DNA from: Roseivirga spongicola | Lineage (GTDB): Bacteria; Bacteroidota; Bacteroidia; Cytophagales; Cyclobacteriaceae | DNA length: 64,000 bases | NCBI RefSeq assembly: GCF_001592965.1 | Contig: NZ_LRPC01000001.1 | Location: 496,001-560,000, forward strand | Direction of reading: 5' to 3' | Shown here: one piece after another, positions 27,357 through 37,031 of the stretch | How positions within the stretch are numbered: the first letter of the stretch is position 1 | Layout of the letters: each line of letters starts with the position of its first letter | Notes under the pieces: generated by a model | Seen by the model: the letters and a program-made list of their open reading frames with translations, nothing else | Database searches by the model: none | Told to the model about the DNA's origin: nothing | Position numbers and translations under genes: made by a program

Positions 27357-27668
27357 CTAGTGACTTTTCCTCAACTCGGCTATCGACTGTTTTAAAAACT
27401 CCAAAGCTTCTTCTGGAGTTGCAATGGCAGCTCCTTCTGAAAACATTTCACCATTTCCTCTCATAAGCCATTCGGCTGAAATTTGTTTGCCATCTAACTC
27501 TAGCGCTAGTAGTTTTTCAAGCACTGGGCCACTCGGATAACTCATTCTTCCTTTTGGGTTTACTATGTTGAACATAACGGAAGAACTTACCCCTAAACGC
27601 TTGGCAAAAGCACTTTCACTATCTCCGAAAGACTTAATAACCTCAGCTATTCGTTTGTTGATTGACAT
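27357..27668 (-). CDS. Small XRE-like HTH protein
   Basis: This 103-residue protein has a helix-turn-helix pattern: INKRIAEVIKSFGDSESAFAKRLGVSSSVMFNIVNPKGR, then EKLLALELDGKQISAEWLMRGNGEMF. This resembles small phage-type Cro/C1 regulators in Bacteroidota that act on a single target. It starts at the ATG at 27668; a TTG further upstream is less likely. It lies 106 bases from the divergent WG-repeat gene, which could be its target (inference). Confidence 0.7.
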   Translation of the reverse strand: MSINKRIAEVIKSFGDSESAFAKRLGVSSSVMFNIVNPKGRMSYPSGPVLEKLLALELDGKQISAEWLMRGNGEMFSEGAAIATPEEALEFLKQSIAELRKSH

Positions 27669-27774
27669 GACAAAGGCAAAATAAAGCGTTTCCAATAAAA
27701 TTCCTTTACGATCAGTGCCTTACAAACAAGCCGATTGCCAAAGCGTTTGTTATTTTTGCCGTCATCCGATTGAA

Positions 27775-30426
27775 ATGAAAACCAGAGGCCAACAAGTATT
27801 TGCGAGTTCACTGATTCTGTTCATCACCTTTTTCAGTATAGAAGTGCCTAAGAGAGCCTTCAGAATGTACGAAAAAAGGGATATTGAAAAGACCGTTGAG
27901 GCACTCGATAAGTCGATTGAAAAAGACACCCTCAATCCAGCTGCTTATTACTTATATTCGGTTTTACACACCGATTCGCTCTACCATGGCTACGATGTAG
28001 ACGAGGCGTTCAGCTACATTACTAGAGCTATTGCTCAGTTTAAATCACTTTCCGATCCAAAGGATTTAGAAGACCTAAAGGATGTGCAAGTTGACTCGGC
28101 CAATCTGGAAGTTCAAAAAGATAAGGTTGATGCTCTAAAGTTCGACCTGGTGGCTCAGGTACATACTATTGCTGAATATGAAGCTTTCATTGAAAAACAC
28201 TCAGATGCCGAGCAAATTCCTCAGGCTCGTGCAGGAATTCACAGCCTAACTTTCAAAGCAGCTCAAGCAGACCATACTTGGCAAGCCTACAAAAACTTTA
28301 TCGATGCCTTTCCTTCGGCTAAAGAATATAATGAAGCAGATTCACTGTATCAACTTTTGATTTATGAAGAACGAACAGAAGACGGAACGCTGGCTTCTTA
28401 CCAGTCGTTTTTAGATGAGTTTCCAGGTACTCCTTACCGAGATGAAATTATTCCTGAAATATTCAAAATAAGGACCGCCACTAACAGAATAGCAGATTAC
28501 GAGGCATTCTTAAAGGAGTATCCTTCAGAAGAATTTCAGCAAATAGCGTATAAAAGAATTTACCATGTTTTTAAAGAGAAATACGGAACAGATGAATTTT
28601 TGAAATACTTCCCTTCTCTGAATTGGAACGATTCTATCAGAAATGTTCAACAGTTAGAAAAAGACTATTGGGTACCCAAACTTACGGACAACACCATTGA
28701 GTTTGTTAACTCCAACGGTACTTCTATGCTGAAAACCAAGCTTACAACGGTGCCTCAAAACTGTCTTTGTGAGCCTACTATTGCAGACTTTGTTGTAGGA
28801 AGCTATTTCGAAGAAAGCGCTATTATCAGTAGAGACGGGCACTTACTTTATTCTGGAAATTTCGCAAATGCCAGAGATGCGGGTTTCGGCTTCATCATTT
28901 TAGAAGCGGAAGATGGGGAGCGCCTATTCCATAAATCGGGAGAGATGATTATTAACGAGCGCAAAGAGGCCATTGAAGTACTGAATGAATCGATGATCAG
29001 AACTGCAAAAAATGGATTTTTTGGATTGGAAAGCATTAATGGACTGCGTTATCTAGAGAATGAGTTTACCTTAATAGACACATTGGGCCGCTTTCTTTGG
29101 CTAGAAAAGGAAGACGGAATTGCACTAGTGTCTCCAGAGGTACTTTTTCCGGCATTAGATGGCCAAACTCCTCCTATTGAGTTTGCTTATGATGAGGTAG
29201 AATTGCTCGGAAATGGTAGAATCTGGGTAAGCCGAAACGGCCAAGAAGCTATACTAGATGATGAACTCAGAATGGTTATTCCCTTTGGGCAACATCAGAT
29301 TTATGAAGAAGCTTATGGTTGGCTGTTGAAGGAAAAAGGTAAGTTTAGAGTACTTCACGATCGATATCCAGAATTAAGCGGCAAAACCTTCTCCCAAGTA
29401 AAAAGCAACCAGCAATGGCTGGCTTTACAAGAGGAAGAAAAGTGGACGCTATATGACCAACTCGGTTCGTCATCCATTCAGCAAGAAATTGATTCTGTAG
29501 CCACTCTTGGCGAAAATATGGTAATGCTACAAGTTGGCAACAAGCTATTGGCACAGTTCAAAAATGGCAAACAGCTAACCATGGAAAAAGACTGGAGCTA
29601 CAAGCTCTTAATACCTCAGTCATATGTAAAAACAGGAGAGCCAGCAGTCCATGATTATTTCATGTTGAGCAATTTCAAAAACTATAGAAAGGTGTATAAC
29701 GAGTTTGGCAGAGAAATTCTTTCGGCCACCTTCAATGAGGTAGTGGCTCTTGAAGATAATATGCTACGTCTTCAGAAAAGAAATGCCGCACTAGCCGATA
29801 GCACAGGCCACTATTTGCTCAACTTTGTTTATGATGGTATTGGCTCCAACGAAGATGGCTATGTAAGCACCCTAGATAAAGGAAAGTTTGGGGTTATTAA
29901 CCCAGCCAAGCAGATTAATATTCCACCTGTATATGAAAAGCTAATAGAGCCGTACACTGATACCGTAATGGTGGCGGTAAAAGACAAGTACAAAGGCTTT
30001 ATTAATACCAAAAACAAGGCTTTAACCGCTTTTGAGTTTGACGAGGTGGCCTATTTCAACGATTCCATTGCTTTAGTAAGAATTGAAGACGAGTGGTTAC
30101 TTGAAAACATCAAAAATGAAGACATACTCTACGAGCGAATTACCGATTGGGAAATTATTGAAGTAGGAGAAGAAGACAAGACCTTATTCATTACCACAGA
30201 GACAGGACAAGGTATTTATAGTGAATCTATGGGCCAGATTATTGAACCTACTTACACTTACATTAGAGTGCTTGGCACTCCTAAGGACCCTATCTATTTT
30301 GCTGTAAAACTAGTGGCCGAAGCCAATATCTATGTAGTTATTTACTACGACAAAAAAGGTAATAAACTTTTTACACAAAGCTTCAGGCAAGAGGAGTATT
30401 TTAAAATAGCTTGCCCAGCAAATTGA
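27775..30426 (+). CDS. WG-repeat protein with TPR-like N-terminus
   Basis: This is an 883-residue envelope protein. A membrane or signal segment lies at about residues 8-25. Residues 30-290 form tandem helical repeats resembling TPR-type motifs (Y.AF...P...). From about 300 to the end it has WG-type beta repeats such as KGKFGVINPAKQINIPPVYEKL and DKYKGFINTKNKALTAFEFDEV. WG proteins are common in Bacteroidota, often in protein-protein contact roles (inference). Start is the ATG at 27775. It is followed after 8 bases by pafA on the same strand, probably as one operon. Confidence 0.8.
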   Translation: MKTRGQQVFASSLILFITFFSIEVPKRAFRMYEKRDIEKTVEALDKSIEKDTLNPAAYYLYSVLHTDSLYHGYDVDEAFSYITRAIAQFKSLSDPKDLEDLKDVQVDSANLEVQKDKVDALKFDLVAQVHTIAEYEAFIEKHSDAEQIPQARAGIHSLTFKAAQADHTWQAYKNFIDAFPSAKEYNEADSLYQLLIYEERTEDGTLASYQSFLDEFPGTPYRDEIIPEIFKIRTATNRIADYEAFLKEYPSEEFQQIAYKRIYHVFKEKYGTDEFLKYFPSLNWNDSIRNVQQLEKDYWVPKLTDNTIEFVNSNGTSMLKTKLTTVPQNCLCEPTIADFVVGSYFEESAIISRDGHLLYSGNFANARDAGFGFIILEAEDGERLFHKSGEMIINERKEAIEVLNESMIRTAKNGFFGLESINGLRYLENEFTLIDTLGRFLWLEKEDGIALVSPEVLFPALDGQTPPIEFAYDEVELLGNGRIWVSRNGQEAILDDELRMVIPFGQHQIYEEAYGWLLKEKGKFRVLHDRYPELSGKTFSQVKSNQQWLALQEEEKWTLYDQLGSSSIQQEIDSVATLGENMVMLQVGNKLLAQFKNGKQLTMEKDWSYKLLIPQSYVKTGEPAVHDYFMLSNFKNYRKVYNEFGREILSATFNEVVALEDNMLRLQKRNAALADSTGHYLLNFVYDGIGSNEDGYVSTLDKGKFGVINPAKQINIPPVYEKLIEPYTDTVMVAVKDKYKGFINTKNKALTAFEFDEVAYFNDSIALVRIEDEWLLENIKNEDILYERITDWEIIEVGEEDKTLFITTETGQGIYSESMGQIIEPTYTYIRVLGTPKDPIYFAVKLVAEANIYVVIYYDKKGNKLFTQSFRQEEYFKIACPAN

Positions 30427-30434
30427 ATTAGAAC

Positions 30435-32057
30435 ATGACGCGTTTTTTACTTAGTATTTTTTCGCTTGCAATAGCTTTCAACTTGCAAGCCCAAACAGAG
30501 AAACCAAAACTGATAGTTGGTATTGTTGTAGACCAAATGAAGCAAGAATACGTTTGGCGATTCTACAATCACTTTGAAGAAGGTGGCTTCAAAAGGCTAA
30601 TTGAAGGTGGCTTTATGGCCAAAAACGGGCACTATAACTACGCCTCTACCAGCACTGGCCCGGGCCACGCATCTATCTACACCGGCACTACGCCTTCTGT
30701 TCATGGCATTGTGAACAACAACTGGTATAGCCGAAAGCTAAAGAGAAGTGTTTATTGTGCCGAAGACACTAGTGTAAGAGCGGTAGGCGGATTTAACCGA
30801 AGCGGACTTATTTCACCAGCCAACCTGTATAGCTCAACCATTACCGATGAGCTTAAAATGGCTACTCAACAGCGTGGAAAAGTAATTGCTATGTCCATAA
30901 AAGACCGCGGTTCTGCCTTGCCGGGCGGCCACCTATCTGACGGGTCTTACTGGTATGATAGCCGCACAGGTAACTTCATGACTTCTACTTACTACATGGA
31001 AGACCTGCCAAATTGGGTGAAGACTTTTAATGAGCAGAAAAATCCAGATAAGTACCTAAGCCAAACATGGAACACCATTAAGCCTATTGAGTCATATGTA
31101 GAAAGCGGTGACGATAACTCGAAATATGAAGGTGGGTTTAAGGGGAAAGATACCCCAACCTTCCCTTACGATCTGGCCAAGCTAAAAGATGAAAATGGAG
31201 GTTTTGGAATGCTACCAAGCACTCCTTTTGGAAACAGCATCTTAACAGATTTGGCATTAGAAGCTGTGAAGAATGAAGATTTGGGTGGTGATGAAATTAC
31301 AGATTTTTTAGCGGTAAGCTACTCTAGCACTGACTACATCGGCCATAACTTCGGGCCACAATCTAAAGAGGTTCAAGACACTTATGTGAGGCTAGACAAA
31401 GAAATTAAGCGCTTGCTAGATGCCTTAGATGCAAAGCTTGGCAAAGGAAACTACACCGTGTTTGTTAGTGCCGACCACGCAGTGGCAGAAAATAGTGTTC
31501 GCATGAAAGACTTAGGCTTTAGAGCAGATAATATTAGTACAAGAGATATTGGCACTTATGTGGAAGAACAACTGAACCAAAAGTTCGGAGAGGCTAAGTG
31601 GATTGAAGCTCGTGGAACAGACATATTCCTTAACCATGATGTTGTTGCTGATCAGGGTAAGGATCTTTATGAATTACAACTATTTGTAAGCCAAAAAGCC
31701 ATGGAATTCCCTGGTGTTTATTTAGCACTTACCGCAACCGATTTGGCCAGAAATAGCTACAGCGAAAAGATGAGGTCTTTGATGCAAAAAGGCTATCATC
31801 CAAAAGAGTCTGGAGACGTGAAGTTAATCTTCGATCCGGCTTGGCAGAGCGGAGGTTCAAAAGGAACTGGCCATGGCAACCCATGGAATTACGACACTCA
31901 CATTCCGGTGATTTTCTATGGCTGGGGTATTAGCGAAGGCACTCAGTCAGTTCGAGAAATTCATATCACAGATATTGCACCAACCATTAGCATGCTCATG
32001 AATATGCGTTTGCCAAATGGTGCTACTGGTCAGCCAGTTTTTGAAGCATTAAAGTAA
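30435..32057 (+). CDS. pafA: PafA-type alkaline phosphatase
   Basis: This 540-residue periplasmic phosphatase has a signal peptide (MTRFLLSIFSLAIAFNLQAQ). It is of the PafA type in the alkaline-phosphatase superfamily and releases phosphate from monoesters. Metal and catalytic motifs are present: VVDQM (Asp33), STSTGPGHAS (nucleophile Thr region 72-74), SSTDYIGHNFGP (Asp, His), ADHAV (Asp, His), and GTGHG with the last His ligand. Family members in Bacteroidota can be constitutive and not phosphate-repressed. The neighbour upstream is the WG-repeat protein. Confidence 0.93.
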   Translation: MTRFLLSIFSLAIAFNLQAQTEKPKLIVGIVVDQMKQEYVWRFYNHFEEGGFKRLIEGGFMAKNGHYNYASTSTGPGHASIYTGTTPSVHGIVNNNWYSRKLKRSVYCAEDTSVRAVGGFNRSGLISPANLYSSTITDELKMATQQRGKVIAMSIKDRGSALPGGHLSDGSYWYDSRTGNFMTSTYYMEDLPNWVKTFNEQKNPDKYLSQTWNTIKPIESYVESGDDNSKYEGGFKGKDTPTFPYDLAKLKDENGGFGMLPSTPFGNSILTDLALEAVKNEDLGGDEITDFLAVSYSSTDYIGHNFGPQSKEVQDTYVRLDKEIKRLLDALDAKLGKGNYTVFVSADHAVAENSVRMKDLGFRADNISTRDIGTYVEEQLNQKFGEAKWIEARGTDIFLNHDVVADQGKDLYELQLFVSQKAMEFPGVYLALTATDLARNSYSEKMRSLMQKGYHPKESGDVKLIFDPAWQSGGSKGTGHGNPWNYDTHIPVIFYGWGISEGTQSVREIHITDIAPTISMLMNMRLPNGATGQPVFEALK

Positions 32058-32061
32058 TTAC

Positions 32062-33066
32062 TTAGCTAAGGAGGGGCTTTAGCCTCTCCCTAGTTTCATA
32101 ATCCATCTGCGCAATTTTCTCAAGGTTGTGATTCTTAAAGAAGTGCTCCCTAACTTCCAATAGTTCATCGTATGGCCCTCTAGCCGCCATTATCTTTACA
32201 ATTACTGGTGAACACTCCAACATTATGAACAGGGCGATAATGAAGATATTAGCAAAATAGATTGCTCTATTTTCTAAAGAAATCTGCCGTAAAGCTTCTA
32301 ACTGAGCAGCCATTCCGTCCCAAGGGTTTCTTTTGATTGCGCTCAGCTCTGTAGCTTTCTGCTTGTTGAGGTCGGCTAGTTCCATCTGGAGCCTTTCAAT
32401 CTGCGGCTGATTATTCTGCATTGAGGCATTCAACTCTGCCTGAGCCTGATCAGCATCGGCCTTTTTGATCTGATAAATAGGGCCAGCATTACGTTTCATA
32501 GAACCTCCAGTACCATCGGCCTCTTGCCTAGCTATTGTGGCCAATTCATCGCGCTTAGTCCGCTTGGCCTCAATGTCCGCATTCAAGGCTGCAATCTGTC
32601 CTTGTAAAAGCTGAGTTTGATCAATAAACCGTTGGTCTATTGAAGCAATCTCTCTTTGATAAATGTCCTCTTCTAACAATACAAGCTTCCTGTCTATCTC
32701 TTTCGAAAAGATTTTAAGTTCTAGCGGTTTAGATATCACAATGGCTAACATAACGGCCAAAAGAATTCGTGGAGAAGCCATCAGCAACTCTTGCCCCTTA
32801 CCCTTTCTAGACTTCTTCATGGTTGAAACAATGAATCGGTCTAGGTTGAAAATAATGCAACCCCAGAGTAAACCGAAAGCCGCAGACCACCATGCATTTT
32901 CGAAAATTGTATAGAAGGCATAACCACCCGAAAGGGCTGCTAAAATACCTGTAAAGAAAACCGTAGCACCAATTCCTGTGAATTTAGAAGCTTCGGTAGG
33001 GCAACGTTTTAATAGGGAAATATTGGCTCCTGAGCAGAACCAAAAGAATTGCTTAACAGTATTCAT
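32062..33066 (-). CDS. DUF4407 membrane protein
   Basis: This 334-residue protein matches DUF4407: CSGANISLLKRCPTEASKFTGIGATVFFTGILAALSGGYAFYTIF near the N-terminus, then NLDRFIVSTMKK. A coiled-coil region at about 130-240 follows, rich in Glu, Gln and Leu, then a final membrane helix around IFIIALFIMLECSPVIVKIM. It probably spans the membrane four times. Function unknown. Its C-terminal end contains a GC-rich hairpin (32070-32089) that could end pafA transcription on the opposite strand. Confidence 0.85.
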   Translation of the reverse strand: MNTVKQFFWFCSGANISLLKRCPTEASKFTGIGATVFFTGILAALSGGYAFYTIFENAWWSAAFGLLWGCIIFNLDRFIVSTMKKSRKGKGQELLMASPRILLAVMLAIVISKPLELKIFSKEIDRKLVLLEEDIYQREIASIDQRFIDQTQLLQGQIAALNADIEAKRTKRDELATIARQEADGTGGSMKRNAGPIYQIKKADADQAQAELNASMQNNQPQIERLQMELADLNKQKATELSAIKRNPWDGMAAQLEALRQISLENRAIYFANIFIIALFIMLECSPVIVKIMAARGPYDELLEVREHFFKNHNLEKIAQMDYETRERLKPLLS

Positions 33067-33216
33067 AGTTTGAGTTTTTTTTGACCTAGTGACTGCAATA
33101 ACGTAATAACGATTGATATGTTGTAATATTTAGTACCTTATTATACAAGGTAGTGATTTACCACAGATTGGCTATTGAGGGAATCGAACATATAAATAAG
33201 GAAAAGCAGGTATCTT

Positions 33217-34593
33217 CTACCTAAGCCCGTGTTGATCTATGAGGTAAATAACAGCAGCCATAGATGCTGCTCCTAACTCCAATTCTCTTTGGTTTACAGC
33301 TTCAAAGTTATCTATTGGAGTATGATGGTATTTGAAATAACGTTGGCTATCAGGAATAAAACCAATAGTTGGTACATCTTGTGTTCTAAGTGGGCTAATA
33401 TCTGCTCCGCCCCCGCCTCTTTTGAATTGAAACAATCCGTATGGTTCGAATAAAGGAGCCCAACTCAATAATTTATCTTGCTCTACCTGAGTACCGGTAA
33501 TTCCAAAACCAATAGGTAAAAAACCACCCCTATCAGATTCCATAGCCGCAATATGGTTTTCACCGTTTTTAGCCGCCAGCTCAGCATATTTTCTACCACC
33601 GCGCAGTCCGTTTTCTTCATTCATGAACATAACTGCACGAACCGTTCTTTTTGGCTTATAATCTAAGGCTTTAAAAAGTCTGAGCACCTCAATAGACTGT
33701 ACACAGCCCGCGCCATCGTCATGAGCACCTTCAGACAAGTCCCATGAATCTAAATGACCACCAACGGCTATAATTTCATCGGGGTGTGTTGAACCTTTAA
33801 TTTCGCCCACAACATTATACGATAGAACATCTTCTAGCATTTGAGCATGTGTCTCAAAGTAAAATTGAAGCTTTGGGTCATCTTTTAACAAATCGCTCAA
33901 GAAGTCAGCGTCTTTTGCTGTAATGGCCACTGCCGGAATTTTAGGAACATTCAGTCCATAATTAGTGCTGCCGGTGTGTAGCACATCATCTCTAAATGAG
34001 CTTAAAGAACGAACCACTACTCCAATGGCTCCATACTTAGCGGCTTCGGTTGGGCCACTTCCCCTTTGATTTGAAGCTCCACTGTAGGCAGAAAAAGTAT
34101 CCATCAGCTTAGCATCCATAGGCCGATTGAAGAATACAATTTTGCCTTTAATTTTCTCTTCGCCTAACTCTGCCAACTGCTGAAAGTCTTGCACCTCTAC
34201 CAATTCTGCAACAGTTCCACCTGGACCAGTCCCCACAGCATTGCCAAGAGATGTAACTGCTATTTCCTTTGAACCGAGCTTTCTAGAGTTGACAATTCTA
34301 CCAATCTCTACTTCGCCTCTTACCCAATGAGGAACCATAACAGGTTGTAGGTATACGGTATCGAAACCATAAGACAGCATTTGCTGCCTGCTCCATTCAA
34401 CTGCGGCTGCAGCTTGTGGAGAACCACTCAGTCTACCACCAATATTTTTGGTGAGGTAGCGAAGCATCTCATAGCTCTCGCCTCGTTCTAAGGCTTCGTC
34501 ATAAATTTTTCTGATGTAAGCAGCATCTTTATCCTGACTAAACACTGTAAATGACACTAAGAGTAGCAGGCTAAGGATGATGGTCTTTTTCAT
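33217..34593 (-). CDS. M28 family metallopeptidase with PA insert
   Basis: This 458-residue secreted aminopeptidase-like enzyme has a signal peptide (MKKTIILSLLLLVSFTVFSQ). A PA-type insert lies near 120-200. Catalytic metal motifs are AVGGHLDSWDLSEG (His, Asp), AHDDGAG (bridging Asp), and MNEENGLRGG (general base Glu). A late His lies near FKYHHTPIDNFEAV. It probably acts on peptides in the periplasm. It starts 9 bases after the CFFC gene in the lepB operon. Confidence 0.88.
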   Translation of the reverse strand: MKKTIILSLLLLVSFTVFSQDKDAAYIRKIYDEALERGESYEMLRYLTKNIGGRLSGSPQAAAAVEWSRQQMLSYGFDTVYLQPVMVPHWVRGEVEIGRIVNSRKLGSKEIAVTSLGNAVGTGPGGTVAELVEVQDFQQLAELGEEKIKGKIVFFNRPMDAKLMDTFSAYSGASNQRGSGPTEAAKYGAIGVVVRSLSSFRDDVLHTGSTNYGLNVPKIPAVAITAKDADFLSDLLKDDPKLQFYFETHAQMLEDVLSYNVVGEIKGSTHPDEIIAVGGHLDSWDLSEGAHDDGAGCVQSIEVLRLFKALDYKPKRTVRAVMFMNEENGLRGGRKYAELAAKNGENHIAAMESDRGGFLPIGFGITGTQVEQDKLLSWAPLFEPYGLFQFKRGGGGADISPLRTQDVPTIGFIPDSQRYFKYHHTPIDNFEAVNQRELELGAASMAAVIYLIDQHGLR

Positions 34594-34602
34594 GATAATG
34601 TG

Positions 34603-35040
34603 TTAATCTACAATTTCTGCGTCATGAAGAATGTACATGAGCTTCATTGGGTCTTCTGCGTTAATTTCTAGTTTTCCGCGTACCGTAATTCTCTTTTCAG
34701 TGAACCTGTACTTCCCTTTAGAAAATACTTCGGCCACCGTTTCTGGCCCTGCGCCTCCACAGAAAAAGCAGTTAGCAAAAGGGAGGGAAGACAGAACAAA
34801 GTAAGTTTCGCCTTGAAGTTCTTCTAAGGGAATCATCCAGCCCTTCAACTCAATGGTTTTTCCATTTAACTTTTTTACCTCTTCACTAAAGGTGGGATAA
34901 TCTACTTCAAAGTTTAGGGTTTCATCGAATCGTTTTTCAATCTCAACTTTGGATAAGGTATTCCAAGTATTCTCTCCGTTTTGGGAGAATGCCATTGAGC
35001 TTGAAAAAACCAGAAGTATAAGTATTATTCTTTTGAGCAT
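34603..35040 (-). CDS. CFFC-motif secreted protein, copy 1 (DUF3299-like)
   Basis: This 145-residue protein has a signal peptide (MLKRIILILLVFSSSMAFSQ) and a central motif LPFANCFFCGGAGPETV with Cys91 and Cys94. The flanking segment GKTIELKGWMIPLE resembles the first part of DUF3299 proteins. The C-terminus has RGKLEINAEDPMKLMYILHDAE. Two paralogues occur in this window (38268-38753 and 51700-52125). Its ATG overlaps the lepB stop by one base, and the M28 gene follows after 9 bases. The CxxC may bind zinc or be redox active (inference). No function is known. Confidence 0.8.
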   Translation of the reverse strand: MLKRIILILLVFSSSMAFSQNGENTWNTLSKVEIEKRFDETLNFEVDYPTFSEEVKKLNGKTIELKGWMIPLEELQGETYFVLSSLPFANCFFCGGAGPETVAEVFSKGKYRFTEKRITVRGKLEINAEDPMKLMYILHDAEIVD

Positions 35041-36221
35041 TACTTAATTAAATCGAGCATTCTATTGAACCTAAGGCGCTGGAAGAAGCCAGCATTAGGG
35101 TCTGTTCTATCTACAGACCAGAAGATGAATAGTGGCTTACCCACAATATGATCGTATGGCACAAAGCCCCAAGATCTAGAGTCCAGAGAATTATGCCTGT
35201 TGTCTCCAATCATGAAGTAATAACCTTGCTTAAAGGTATAAGAAGTAATATTTTCTCCTTCAATAGAGACCTCGTAGCCGTTAATAACTACATCTTCGTT
35301 GTGTTCATATTGCTGAATTACCTCGCCATAAAGCGCTACATTTTCAGGAGTGAGTTCGATAGTCATTCCTTCTTCAGGCATTACCAATGGCCCAAAGAAA
35401 TCTCTACTCCAACTGAAAAGCTGATCGTGAGGAAAAACTTCAAACATGGATTCCGAACCACTTTCATAAACAATTTCTTCAACATTTTGAACGAATGGCA
35501 ACTGCTCTAAAGCCTGAGCTTTTTCTGGAGTGGTGTGTATTTTGAAGCCAAATTTGCCATTGTACTCTCTAGAAATGGCGTTAGTAGCATAAGTATCGTA
35601 AGGGTTCTCATCCTCATAATCAGTAATACCTATTTCTCTCAAATACCTTTGATGAACACCTTTATCTGCCTCTACAAAATAGCTTGTTAAACTCTTTGGC
35701 GGATTTTCAACCGCTTCACCATTAATGTATACTTGCTTATTTCTGATTTCAAAAGTGTCTCCAGGAATAGCCAAGCAACGTTTTACGTAGAAGGTTTTCA
35801 TATCGGTTGGAAAACCCTGCTTATAATCTGGCGGATAATTAAACACCACAGGTTCGCCTCTTCTTGGCTTTCTCAGCCCTGGCAGCCTGTAAGATGGTAG
35901 CTGCACAATATCTGTGTAAGACGGTACCTCTTTTCCGAAAAGCTTAATGCCCCAAAACGTTTGGTGCGCTAAAGGAAATTGGATGGGGGTCTGAGGGGTT
36001 CTGGCTCCATAATGAAACTTACTCACAAAAAGGTGATCTCCAATGAGCATTGAGTTTTCCATTGAGCCTGTGGGTATGGCAAAGGCCTCCACAAAAAGTC
36101 CACGGATTATGGTTACTGCTATAAGCGCAAAAAGTATATCGTTTAGTAGTTCTCGAAAGAAACCTTTTTTCTGTTTCGGCTTTTTCTCCTCCTTATTCTT
36201 TCTCTTCAGAAAATCGAGCAT
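35040..36221 (-). CDS. lepB: Signal peptidase I
   Basis: This 393-residue membrane protease removes signal peptides from exported proteins. The Ser-Lys dyad is Ser53 in IPTGSMENSM and Lys147 in FYVKRCLAIPGD. The conserved GDNRHNSLDSRSWGFV box lies near the C-terminus. One N-terminal membrane segment lies at about 27-47. Between Lys147 and the GDN box there is a long insertion of about 180 residues, longer than in E. coli LepB. It is first in a probable operon with the CFFC gene and the M28 peptidase. Confidence 0.93.
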   Translation of the reverse strand: MLDFLKRKNKEEKKPKQKKGFFRELLNDILFALIAVTIIRGLFVEAFAIPTGSMENSMLIGDHLFVSKFHYGARTPQTPIQFPLAHQTFWGIKLFGKEVPSYTDIVQLPSYRLPGLRKPRRGEPVVFNYPPDYKQGFPTDMKTFYVKRCLAIPGDTFEIRNKQVYINGEAVENPPKSLTSYFVEADKGVHQRYLREIGITDYEDENPYDTYATNAISREYNGKFGFKIHTTPEKAQALEQLPFVQNVEEIVYESGSESMFEVFPHDQLFSWSRDFFGPLVMPEEGMTIELTPENVALYGEVIQQYEHNEDVVINGYEVSIEGENITSYTFKQGYYFMIGDNRHNSLDSRSWGFVPYDHIVGKPLFIFWSVDRTDPNAGFFQRLRFNRMLDLIK

Positions 36222-36395
36222 GATTCTAGGTATAAATAGTCGGCTTTAAAGGTATTATTAATTTGTGAAAAATTGGTGTTTCAAATTCTCCGATCCCTTC
36301 AATACGGCTTAAATACTGATGAGGTTCCCGTATATCTGTTAGGCGGTTTCTGAATTTGACGAGCCTTCACTTAATTTGTGGCTCAGAGCAGTACT

Positions 36396-37031
36396 ATGAT
36401 TATCATTGACAATCTCTCTTTCGGATATTCAGACCATAAGATTCTTTCAATACCTCATTTTGAGGTAAAAGAGTCGCAACACCTTATGGTGTTAGGTTCT
36501 TCAGGAAGTGGAAAAACCACACTATTGCACATTCTTGGCGGGCTGCTAGCTCCCAAGCAAGGCAAAGTAACTATAGGTGAAACAGATATATACAGCCTGT
36601 CTGGTTCTCAAAGGGACAAGTATAGAGGGCAAAACATTGGCTTGGTTTTTCAAAAAGCACACTTAATCAGTGCGTTGTCCGTTCAAGACAACCTACTTCT
36701 GGCTCAATACTTGGCCGGCATGGTGCAAGACAAAGGAAGAGTAAAAGAAGTACTGAGTGAACTTGGATTGGGAGAAAAAATCAAAAAAAGCGTTCGCGAA
36801 TTAAGCCAAGGTGAGCAACAACGGGTAACCATTGCAAGAGCATTATTGAATAGGCCAAGAGTAATTTTAGCAGATGAACCTACTGCCAGCCTTGATGATA
36901 AAAACGCTCAGAAAGTTATTCAGCTACTCCAATCTCAGGCAGAGCAATACAAAGCATCTCTATTAATTGCCACACATGATCAGCGTGTGAAAGATCAGTT
37001 TGAACTTCAACTTAACCTAGCTACCGCATGA
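36396..37031 (+). CDS. ABC transporter ATP-binding protein (LolD/MacB type)
   Basis: This 211-residue ATPase has Walker A GSSGSGKTT, signature LSQGEQQR, and Walker B VILADEPTASLDD. It belongs to the LolD/MacB branch that drives FtsX-type permeases. It starts at the ATG at 36396 (a GTG lies 18 bases before it) and overlaps the permease start by four bases (ATGA). It forms an operon with the permease, the second CFFC protein and a lipoprotein. The substrate is unknown. The resemblance to zinc-linked ABC loci containing DUF3299 in other bacteria suggests a metal role (inference). Confidence 0.9.
   Translation: MIIIDNLSFGYSDHKILSIPHFEVKESQHLMVLGSSGSGKTTLLHILGGLLAPKQGKVTIGETDIYSLSGSQRDKYRGQNIGLVFQKAHLISALSVQDNLLLAQYLAGMVQDKGRVKEVLSELGLGEKIKKSVRELSQGEQQRVTIARALLNRPRVILADEPTASLDDKNAQKVIQLLQSQAEQYKASLLIATHDQRVKDQFELQLNLATA

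Noticed and set aside
32070-32089. Hairpin in the DUF4407 3' end as a strong pafA terminator
   Set aside because: The stem has a very small loop and no clear T run; it was only noted in the DUF4407 entry.
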